NCBI GenBank assembly: GCA_002400445.1
Contig: DGQO01000178.1
Span: 1-5,407, forward strand
Length of the DNA: 5,407 bases
Direction of reading: 5' to 3'
Source: Chitinophagaceae bacterium UBA4412
GTDB lineage: Bacteria > Bacteroidota > Bacteroidia > Chitinophagales > Chitinophagaceae
Both the position numbers and the translations under genes were made by a program. Below the pieces are notes generated by a model. It searched no databases and had not been told where the DNA came from. It saw only the letters and a program-made list of their open reading frames with translations. Within the stretch, counting starts at the first letter, position 1. Each line of letters opens with the position of its first letter. Shown here piece by piece: positions 1 through 5,407 of this stretch.

Positions 1-69
1 ATGGCATTGTTTAAAAGGTTGATGGAGTTTGACGAGAAAGAACAAATGCATAACTTGGCTCATGTGTAA
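1..69 (+). CDS. 3' end of an upstream gene (partial, function unknown)
   Basis: Frame 1 is open from the first base and stops at TAA 67-69, leaving 22 residues rich in charged side chains (K, E, D, H), with the motif RLMEFDEKEQ near the start. The window happens to open on an ATG. A 22-residue gene is less likely than the tail of a longer protein that begins upstream, because the frame is open right to the edge. The tail has no recognisable motif, so no function is given. Its stop lies 48 bases before the TolC-like gene on the same strand, so the two probably share a transcript. In related bacteria short TolC-like genes often sit beside polysaccharide export genes, but nothing in these 22 residues tests that. 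Confidence 0.5.
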   Translation: MALFKRLMEFDEKEQMHNLAHV

Positions 70-117
70 CTATCTTTATAAAATGCCTGTCCTAACCTGA
101 CTAATAAATACATTTTT

Positions 118-852
118 ATGAGAACTCCATTAATCATTTTGTTCTGTTGTTTTACCTATGTATTAACTGCCCAGACTGTTGCAAAGGTGCCGGATTCTGT
201 AAGACGTAAGGTGGATGAGTATAATGGTGTGGGAAAAACATCAACTCCCGGAGTTCCGGATGATGCAGCTATAAAGGCAAAGCTTGTAAAACTCGCCCTT
301 AAAAATGCCGAGTACATAGCTGCAGAAGCTAATGTTGAAATCGCAGAAATATCCCGTAGGAAGGCAGGTAGTACTTTGTTAAGTTCTATCAACGTAGGCG
401 GAAATGTCAATGAATTTGTAATTAATAATTCGCCACAATCAAACTTTTTCCCAAAATACAATGCCGGCGTTTCTATACCGCTCGACCTGTTTGCCAAAGC
501 CCGTGCAGAAAAGAAAACTGCTGACCAAACCATCTTAATTAATCAGGCACATCGGGATATAGTTGCAGCAAATCTTAAGTCCAGGGTATTGGTGCAGTAC
601 GAAATTTATAAAGAAAGAAAAACCCAGGTAGAATTGCAAAAAATAGCGATGGAAGATGACCTTGCAGCCTATCAGCGTGCCCAAAAAGATTTTGAGGAAG
701 ATGCAATTACACTTGAAGAGCTGAATAAGATTTATAAAGCTTCTGTTACCGAGCAATCATTTCTGGCATCAAAAGAAAAAGATTTTCAGATTGCTATTTT
801 GCAATTGGAGGAGATTATCGGCGTTCCACTTTCCAGCGTACTTCCTAATTAA
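118..852 (+). CDS. Short TolC-family outer-membrane efflux/export protein (single repeat)
   Basis: This 244-residue protein has a cleavable signal peptide: a hydrophobic core at about residues 4-17 and likely cleavage after LTA (residue 18). It is therefore predicted to reach the periplasm or outer membrane. Residues about 50-85 are an alanine/lysine/glutamate-rich helix. Residues about 90-127 look like the paired beta strands of a TolC barrel (INVGGNVNEF, then YNAGVSIPLDLF). Residues about 128-235 are long amphipathic helices ending in LEEIIGVPL, a typical TolC repeat ending. Classical TolC proteins are about 400-500 residues and hold two such repeats. Only one is present here, so a pore would need more subunits, or the protein does something else. 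ATG 118 is chosen because an in-frame TAA lies at 79-81, no other in-frame ATG intervenes, and the signal peptide starts there. Family assignment is fairly firm; the exported substrate is unknown. Confidence 0.8.
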   Translation: MRTPLIILFCCFTYVLTAQTVAKVPDSVRRKVDEYNGVGKTSTPGVPDDAAIKAKLVKLALKNAEYIAAEANVEIAEISRRKAGSTLLSSINVGGNVNEFVINNSPQSNFFPKYNAGVSIPLDLFAKARAEKKTADQTILINQAHRDIVAANLKSRVLVQYEIYKERKTQVELQKIAMEDDLAAYQRAQKDFEEDAITLEELNKIYKASVTEQSFLASKEKDFQIAILQLEEIIGVPLSSVLPN

Positions 853-853
853 G

Positions 854-1786
854 TTATTTACTTTTTCTAAGAAGACTGTCTATGATGAGGCTAAACTTCC
901 GGGCTCCGTTACTATTGAGATGATCATCATTTTTGAAATCGTGCACATCGAAACGCTTGCTGTTTTCAAAGTCAAAATACTGGACCAGTGAAGCACTTTT
1001 TAAGCTATCTATATAATGCTTTCTTCGTTCATTTTTGGCTGGTATCTCGTTGCGCAAATAAGTGCTGTACATTGGGGTAGAAATAATTACTGTTCTAATG
1101 CCGTGGCTATTACAATATCTTATAATGGCATTCAGTTTTGCCGTGTTGTAATGATAGTTTTCTACAGATTCTTTATGGTGTTTATCTTTTAAGCGGTGAG
1201 CAGCCGTACTGTTGAGTGCTGCGGTGTCATAATGCAAGTCTTCCATTACCCCGGGAAAATCATTGGTGATAAAACCATATTGATTGAGGTGATAAGTGAT
1301 TTTTTTTGGATTTAGGTGATCTATAAAAAGCTGGTTAAAGAAGGCCGGGCTTGAGGCATAAACAGATACTTTATTCAACATACTTACGGGGTATAATTCC
1401 ACGCCAAAAAAGCGGTAATACCAGGGTAATCTGAAATAATCTTCATCATTTTTTTCTTCTAGCGTGTGATAGTCTAATTCCAAAACCACGGTACGCAGCG
1501 CCTTTAATTTAGGGAGGGTGTGAAAAAACAGCGCAGAATCCAATTGCACATCTTGTCCCGCATTTGCGAGGTTGATGGCTGGCATAGTAAGATATTCGGG
1601 ATTCAGCGCATTTTGGTTGTGGGATGAGCCGAATATCGCTGTTTGCACAATTGCTGCATGAGTATGCAGGTATGCTGCTTTCTGATTAAATGTACTTGGG
1701 AAGTATAGTACATAAAATTCTCCGAGTAACAGAAGCAGGATTACTGGAGAGCTAAACTTTATGAATTTTATCAGGAAAATCTTCAT
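854..1786 (-). CDS. Membrane-anchored SGNH-fold protein, likely acyl-transfer partner of the MBOAT
   Basis: This 310-residue protein has one N-terminal membrane segment (about residues 11-29), after which the rest should face the periplasm. Motifs resemble the SGNH hydrolase/AlgX-AlgJ-DltD superfamily: FGSSH at 52-56, with Ser55 the likely nucleophile; NLANAGQD at 72-79 as block II; and DDHLNSNGA at 287-295, with His289 the likely catalytic His. In known pairs this type of protein takes the acyl group delivered by an MBOAT channel protein and places it on an extracellular polymer. Here that role is inferred from the neighbour and the motifs. The usual Asp three residues before the His is Asn286, though Asp287 and Asp288 are adjacent. 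ATG at 1786-1784 is preferred. A GTG one codon upstream (1789-1787), overlapping the MBOAT stop by one base, is the alternative. Translation is probably coupled to the MBOAT gene. No close family name is recognised. Confidence 0.8.
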   Translation of the reverse strand: MKIFLIKFIKFSSPVILLLLLGEFYVLYFPSTFNQKAAYLHTHAAIVQTAIFGSSHNQNALNPEYLTMPAINLANAGQDVQLDSALFFHTLPKLKALRTVVLELDYHTLEEKNDEDYFRLPWYYRFFGVELYPVSMLNKVSVYASSPAFFNQLFIDHLNPKKITYHLNQYGFITNDFPGVMEDLHYDTAALNSTAAHRLKDKHHKESVENYHYNTAKLNAIIRYCNSHGIRTVIISTPMYSTYLRNEIPAKNERRKHYIDSLKSASLVQYFDFENSKRFDVHDFKNDDHLNSNGARKFSLIIDSLLRKSK

Positions 1787-1791
1787 CACTA
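1784..1791 (-). other. Stop/start junction of the MBOAT-SGNH operon
   Basis: Read on the minus strand, the MBOAT stop TAG (1791-1789) is followed at once by TGATG, so the SGNH ATG (1786-1784) lies two bases after the stop. A GTG that shares the last base of the stop precedes it directly. There is no purine-rich ribosome site just upstream, which is AT-rich. Ribosomes ending the MBOAT gene could therefore re-initiate directly, which would keep the two proteins in step. The arrangement is seen directly; coupling is inference. Confidence 0.7.
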
Positions 1792-3258
1792 GAATTGAAA
1801 ATAAATAAACTCTTGCTCTTTGCCAGATCCGGCATAATAAACAATAATAAGTACCAGGCTATAATATGCAGCCCAGCGCAGCGGTTTGGCAAGCCTGAGT
1901 CCCCAATTCTGGATTGCATATTGATGCTCTCGTCCTAACCATTCTATTATTAGAAAGCTGCCTAATAGCAGCGGCAAAGCAATGCCCACTTCATTGGCAA
2001 GAAAATGAGCAGTCATTTTAAAATTTCCGGCATCAAAAAGACCAGTAAACATACTTCCAATATAGGTAAAGGCATGATGCACACTCTCTGCCCTGAAAAA
2101 AATCCAGGCGAACACGGTTACCAAAAAAGTGACTAACATTTGGAAAAATTCCTTGAGCCCAGGGAATAGTTTTCCCTGGGCTACAATATCGAGGTTGTTG
2201 CGATTTGTATTGAATAGAATGGAAGGCATAATATAAAGTGCATTCAGGAAACCCCACACGATAAACGTCCAGTTAGCGCCATGCCAGAAGCCACTTACCA
2301 GGAAGATGATAAATGTGTTGCGCACTTTCATCCAGGTGCCACCACGGCTGCCTCCAAGTGGAATGTAGAGGTAATCTCTAAACCAGGTGGATAGTGAAAT
2401 ATGCCATCTGCGCCAGAATTCAGCAATGTCCCTGGAGAAATAGGGGAATGCAAAGTTGCGAAGCAGATCTACACCAAATAACCTGGCCGTACCTAATGCA
2501 ATATCTGAATAACCAGAGAAGTCGCAATAGATCTGAAAAGTGAAAAAAAGCGCACCCAGCACCAGCACCCCGCCAGAATAGGAAGCGGAGTCATTAAAAA
2601 TCATATTTGCAAATTGTGCACAGCTATCTGCAATTACAATTTTTTTAAACAAACCCCACAGAATTTGCCGCATGCCATCAATGCCTCTTGTGAGGTCAAA
2701 TGTTCTTGTGCGTTGTATCTGCGGAAGCAAGTGTGTAGCCCTTTCGATAGGCCCCGCTACTAGCAGTGGGAAAAAACTTACGAATACCGCATAATCTACA
2801 AAATTCTTTTCAGCTTTTATTTTACCGTTAAAAATGTCGATTACATAGGAGAGTCCGTGAAATGTGTAAAAGGAAATACCGACGGGCAAGATCACCTGGA
2901 GCGTCCAAAAATGAGATTTTATGCCTACATCAAAAAGAGCCTCGGCCAGAGATTCTGCAAAGAAATTATAATATTTAAAGATTCCCAAAAATCCCAGATT
3001 GATAATCACACTAAGCCAGAACCAAAACCTTCGACCATGCTTACTTTCTGAATGATCCATTTTTAATCCAGTGAAGTAGTCGAGCAAGGTGGAAAACATT
3101 AGGAGGAACAAAAACCGGTAGTCCCAGCAGGCGTAAAAAAAATAACTGGCTATTAAAAGCAACATATTTTGCCGTTTATAGCTACCGCCCGTGGCAAACC
3201 AATAGAGAAGGAAGACCACCGGCAGAAATAGGGCAAAATTGAGGGAATTAAAAAGCAT
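1789..3258 (-). CDS. MBOAT-family membrane O-acyltransferase (AlgI/DltB-like)
   Basis: This 489-residue polytopic inner-membrane protein is of the usual length for AlgI-type enzymes. Such proteins take an acyl group from a cytoplasmic donor and pass it through the membrane for O-acylation of an exported glycan. The start MLFNSLNFALFLPVVFLLYW is the normal family N-terminus. Core motifs are CDFSGYSDIALG (245-256), FWRRWHISLSTWFRDYLYIP (281-300) and SGFWHGANWTFIVWG (322-336). His326 in the last is the family's invariant catalytic His, and His286 is also conserved. The end FIYFQF is typical of AlgI-like members. Roughly ten or more hydrophobic segments are visible, and no core motif is broken. 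It is the first gene of a two-gene operon with the SGNH protein downstream, which points to a two-part acylation system. Acetyl is the commonest group in this family, but donor and acceptor cannot be read from the sequence. The specific name algI is not claimed, as no alginate genes are seen. Confidence 0.95.
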   Translation of the reverse strand: MLFNSLNFALFLPVVFLLYWFATGGSYKRQNMLLLIASYFFYACWDYRFLFLLMFSTLLDYFTGLKMDHSESKHGRRFWFWLSVIINLGFLGIFKYYNFFAESLAEALFDVGIKSHFWTLQVILPVGISFYTFHGLSYVIDIFNGKIKAEKNFVDYAVFVSFFPLLVAGPIERATHLLPQIQRTRTFDLTRGIDGMRQILWGLFKKIVIADSCAQFANMIFNDSASYSGGVLVLGALFFTFQIYCDFSGYSDIALGTARLFGVDLLRNFAFPYFSRDIAEFWRRWHISLSTWFRDYLYIPLGGSRGGTWMKVRNTFIIFLVSGFWHGANWTFIVWGFLNALYIMPSILFNTNRNNLDIVAQGKLFPGLKEFFQMLVTFLVTVFAWIFFRAESVHHAFTYIGSMFTGLFDAGNFKMTAHFLANEVGIALPLLLGSFLIIEWLGREHQYAIQNWGLRLAKPLRWAAYYSLVLIIVYYAGSGKEQEFIYFQF

Positions 3259-3502
3259 GTTATGAATTGGTTCGTGTATTCAAGGCCAGCTAGATCAATG
3301 TGACCTAACACCAAGAGCAAATTATTTCAAAAAAACAAACATAAGAGAAAAAAGATCATTCTATTTCAGGGCATCAAAATTTCCTGAGGAGACCTTGTTC
3401 CTTGAAGCACAAGAGGATGAATATTTGTCCATACCCTGTGTATAAGTTAGCAGTACTTTAGGGTGAAAAAAGAGCATACTTTTTTATATTGCGGCCCAAA
3501 GA

Positions 3503-3573
3503 AAACTGTGAGGGCCAAACGGGGTTTTCTAAACCATCGGCAGCCGCCACTTTTGTTCCTACAGCCACAGTTT
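3503..3573. repeat. 8-base inverted repeat enclosing smaller palindromes
   Basis: AAACTGTG at 3503-3510 is the exact reverse complement of CACAGTTT at 3566-3573, with 55 bases between. Inside lie GGTTT/AAACC (3523-3527 and 3531-3535, loop TCT) and CGGC/GCCG (3538-3541 and 3543-3546 around a single A). Overlapping the left arm, GGCCC (3493-3497) can pair with GGGCC (3512-3516). Together they could fold into a branched RNA or serve as regulator sites. Each is short enough to occur by chance, so the whole is tentative. Confidence 0.3.
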
Positions 3574-3616
3574 GCGCTATCCCACTACCGTATCAAGAAA
3601 CGATTTTGCTGAAAGA

Positions 3617-3635
3617 CCTGCTCTTTTTTAGCAGG
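3617..3635. repeat. Perfect 6-base hairpin CCTGCT/AGCAGG
   Basis: CCTGCT (3617-3622) pairs exactly with AGCAGG (3630-3635) around a 7-base loop, CTTTTTT. The T run lies inside the loop, not after the stem, so this is not a normal intrinsic terminator on either strand. It sits about 165 bases before the hydrolase start and could be part of a leader or an operator. The repeat is certain; a function is not. Confidence 0.35.
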
Positions 3636-3678
3636 CTACAGTAATAAAATTTTTAATCAAACGTTTAAACAAATAACC

Positions 3679-3702
3679 GTATAGATTTTTTATACTAAAA
3701 AA
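3679..3702. repeat. Two overlapping, mutually exclusive inverted repeats
   Basis: GTATA (3679-3683) pairs with TATAC (3691-3695) across seven bases. The overlapping TTTTTTA (3686-3692) pairs with TAAAAAA (3696-3702) across three bases. The two cannot form together because they share bases 3691-3692, and 3693-3695 serve as stem in one and loop in the other. Both stems are very AT-rich and therefore weak. They lie about 100 bases before the hydrolase ATG, in a place where promoter or leader elements are expected. They could equally be a product of AT-rich composition. Confidence 0.3.
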
Positions 3703-3800
3703 GTGCATAAAACCTATGGTAGATAATTTCTCAGAACCTAAATATCCCAACTTCCAGGAACTGCGCATTGTAAATCAAATTTGGGGTGCTATCCTGTAAA

Positions 3801-5407
3801 ATGAAAAGCCTAATGAAAAACACCTGGCGCAGAGTGTGTGCTGTACACTTTGTTTTATTTTTTCTTGTTTCCCAGTTTCAGGCAGAGGCTCAACAAAGTC
3901 TTACCCAAATTAATGGATGGAATGCCTGGGTGCACCTCCCTGCAAATTATAATTCAACAACTACAAAATATCCTACTATTATCTTTTTTCCAGGTATAGG
4001 AGAAATTGGCACAAACGCCAATGCAGTAATAGCAAATGGTCCCGGGGCTTATATCAGCCAGGGATGGAATGGGAATGTTACTGTAGATGGAGATACAGTG
4101 CAATTTATTATAATCAGCCTGCAGCCACCAGCAGGCTTTCCCACTGAGTACACAATGAATGTGCGCCTGCAAACGATCAAGAGTCTTTACCGTGTTGACC
4201 CTGATAGAATCTATCTCACAGGTTTATCACACGGCGGTTGGTGCAGCAGTACTTTTGTTACAGGCGACCCTTATGGCGGTCCTTATAATTATGCTTCACA
4301 AATTGCAGCCGTTGTTACAGTGGAAGGAATGATTCCGGATGACAATGCGCCTTACCCAGCATTGTTCGATAATTTTGCATTTTCTGGAGGACGATACCTG
4401 GCATTTGAACAAGTGAATGACGGAAGGGATGCTCGCAGAGTAGTAGATCGTATGAATGCAGCAGTACCCAACTCTGGTATCTTTGTGAGTACGAGTTTTG
4501 GAAATGGGGGACATTGTTGCTGGGCAAACTTTTATGGTGGAGGCGGCACCCAGCCGGGCATCTTTAACCTGGGAGGGTCTAATCAAAATCTTTATCAATG
4601 GCTAGCCAGGCAAAGCCGTGGCAATGCTGCAAACATACCGCCTACAGCAAATGCCGGGCCTGACCAGAGTATTACGCTACCCCAAAATGCAGTTGTGCTC
4701 AATGGTAGTGGTGATGATCCCGATGGAAACGTTGCCGTATTTTTATGGGACCAAATTAGCGGCCCGGGAGCAAGTACAATGAGCGACAGGACACAGCCCG
4801 TGCTCAACGTAAAAAATCTGATAGAAGGTGTTTACGAGTTTGCACTCACAGTAACTGATAATACAACAGCAAAGACAAGCGACACCCTAACAGTAAGGGT
4901 TTACCCTGATCCCGCCACAATGCTATGCAATAATAATGCTCCCGTTACGCATTATCTTAATTATACGACTCCGGGGGAAATATACAGGCCAAACGGATCT
5001 GCATGGAAAGGTGGCGATACCGTAAAGATAATGGGCACTAACTATTCGGTTATTGAATTTTACAACATCGCTGGAGATAGGTGCAATCCGATAGTGATTA
5101 TGCCCATGACAAGGGTGAGCACACCCGCTTTTAGAATAAAAGGAAATTCCCGGTACCTCAAAATCTGGGGAGGCCCTACGCCATACGGTATCAAAGTAAC
5201 CGGGGGTTCACTAGCCATTACATTGAGCCATCATATTGAAGCTGACAATATCGAATGCTATGGAGGTAGTACGGGGGTTTACTGCAAGCAGGATGTGGTA
5301 TATGCTGATACAATGACCTGGCATCCCAACTATCGAATGACTAAATTCACTTTCAAGAATATGTGGATTCATGATGTTGATGGAGAAGGGATGTACATTG
5401 GAATTAC
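3801..5407 (+). CDS. Secreted modular protein: alpha/beta-hydrolase (esterase-like), PKD domain, right-handed beta-helix (3' partial)
   Basis: The frame is open from ATG 3801 to the window edge: 535 codons plus two bases, with no stop, so the C-terminus is missing. Residues 1-30 are a signal peptide (basic start, hydrophobic core about 14-25, cleavage near QAEA-QQ). Residues about 38-270 look like an alpha/beta-hydrolase of the secreted esterase/depolymerase type: strand and oxyanion loop YPTIIFFPGIGEIG (57-70), nucleophile elbow GLSHGG with Ser143, probable acid Asp207 or Asp210, and probable catalytic His238 in GNGGHCCW. Residues about 280-367 form a PKD/Ig-like domain (PPTANAGPDQS, then YEFALTVTD). 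From about 390 the repeated short strands, ending in IHDVDGEGMYIG, look like a right-handed parallel beta-helix as in polysaccharide-binding or lyase proteins. ATG 3801 follows an in-frame TAA at 3771-3773; ATG 3813 is a second possible start. An ester or glycan substrate is inferred. A C-terminal secretion or anchor signal may lie beyond the window. Confidence 0.85.
   Translation, partial: MKSLMKNTWRRVCAVHFVLFFLVSQFQAEAQQSLTQINGWNAWVHLPANYNSTTTKYPTIIFFPGIGEIGTNANAVIANGPGAYISQGWNGNVTVDGDTVQFIIISLQPPAGFPTEYTMNVRLQTIKSLYRVDPDRIYLTGLSHGGWCSSTFVTGDPYGGPYNYASQIAAVVTVEGMIPDDNAPYPALFDNFAFSGGRYLAFEQVNDGRDARRVVDRMNAAVPNSGIFVSTSFGNGGHCCWANFYGGGGTQPGIFNLGGSNQNLYQWLARQSRGNAANIPPTANAGPDQSITLPQNAVVLNGSGDDPDGNVAVFLWDQISGPGASTMSDRTQPVLNVKNLIEGVYEFALTVTDNTTAKTSDTLTVRVYPDPATMLCNNNAPVTHYLNYTTPGEIYRPNGSAWKGGDTVKIMGTNYSVIEFYNIAGDRCNPIVIMPMTRVSTPAFRIKGNSRYLKIWGGPTPYGIKVTGGSLAITLSHHIEADNIECYGGSTGVYCKQDVVYADTMTWHPNYRMTKFTFKNMWIHDVDGEGMYIGI

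Larger units (their letters stand above)
3259..3800. other. 542-base divergent intergenic region
   Basis: This spacer separates the starts of the leftward MBOAT operon and the rightward hydrolase gene, so it should hold a promoter for each. No frame encodes a convincing protein, and no tRNA or rRNA is visible. An exact Bacteroidota promoter (TTTG about 20 bases before TAnnTTTG) was not found on either strand. The nearest is the palindrome CAAATTTG at 3776-3783, one base from the -7 consensus and 17 bases before the ATG at 3801, without a good -33 box. The middle (about 3490-3640) is richer in G+C than its flanks and carries several small inverted repeats, listed separately. It is long for a bacterial promoter spacer, so a small RNA, a long leader or the remains of a lost gene are possible. 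Confidence 0.6.

Noticed and set aside
156..533. Minus-strand open frame of 125 codons inside the TolC-like gene
   Set aside because: It lies wholly within a well-supported plus-strand gene with a signal peptide and TolC motifs, and its translation shows no family motif. It is a frame shadow.
2857..3051. Plus-strand open frame of 64 codons within the MBOAT gene
   Set aside because: It is antisense to the membrane-spanning region of a clear MBOAT protein and has no recognisable features.
3318..3330. Promoter -7 box for the MBOAT operon (minus-strand TAATTTG)
   Set aside because: It has one base too few between TA and TTTG, and no TTTG lies at the right distance upstream. It is too weak to report as a promoter.
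3327..3359. Tiny minus-strand frame encoding a hydrophobic 10-residue peptide upstream of the MBOAT gene
   Set aside because: It arises from T-rich sequence read as Phe and Leu codons, has no ribosome site, and is too short to support as a leader peptide.
3617..3635. Intrinsic terminator
   Set aside because: The stem is only six bases and the T run is in the loop, with no T tract after the stem on either strand. The position, upstream of a gene start, also does not fit.
4296..4807. Minus-strand open frames opposite the hydrolase gene
   Set aside because: They are antisense to a frame with clear hydrolase and PKD motifs that stays open for 535 codons. The translations look random.

Overview
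The window looks like part of a Bacteroidota chromosome, most likely a Chitinophagaceae-type member. The signs are a moderate G+C content, AT-rich spacers, start codons without clear Shine-Dalgarno sites, an AlgI-type acyltransferase ending in FIYFQF, and a large secreted hydrolase/PKD/beta-helix protein of a style common in that group. This assignment is inference from protein style, not from a marker gene.

Layout from left to right. (1) Bases 1-69 are the last codons of a plus-strand gene that begins outside the window. (2) At 118-852 (+) is a short, single-repeat TolC-like outer-membrane protein, probably co-transcribed with gene 1. (3) At 854-1786 (-) and 1789-3258 (-) is a two-gene operon read right to left: first an MBOAT O-acyltransferase (AlgI/DltB type), then a membrane-anchored SGNH-fold protein. 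They are so tightly packed that the MBOAT stop and the SGNH start nearly touch. The SGNH gene and the TolC-like gene end tail to tail with a single base between their stop codons. (4) At 3259-3800 is a 542-base divergent spacer without a credible gene but with several small inverted repeats. (5) From 3801 (+) to the window edge runs a long secreted protein, 535 codons seen and 3' end missing: signal peptide, alpha/beta-hydrolase (esterase-like) domain, PKD-like domain and the start of a right-handed beta-helix.

How the parts may fit. MBOAT plus SGNH pairs move an acyl group (often acetyl) across the inner membrane and onto an extracytoplasmic polymer, as in alginate O-acetylation (AlgI with AlgJ/AlgX) and teichoic acid D-alanylation (DltB/DltD). 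The TolC-like protein suggests an export or envelope-polysaccharide setting, and the divergent esterase-like protein could act on ester-decorated glycans. The acylation/de-acylation link is a hypothesis. The sequence shows the neighbourhood and the domains, but not the substrate. No RNA gene, insertion sequence, CRISPR array, prophage or clear defence system was found.
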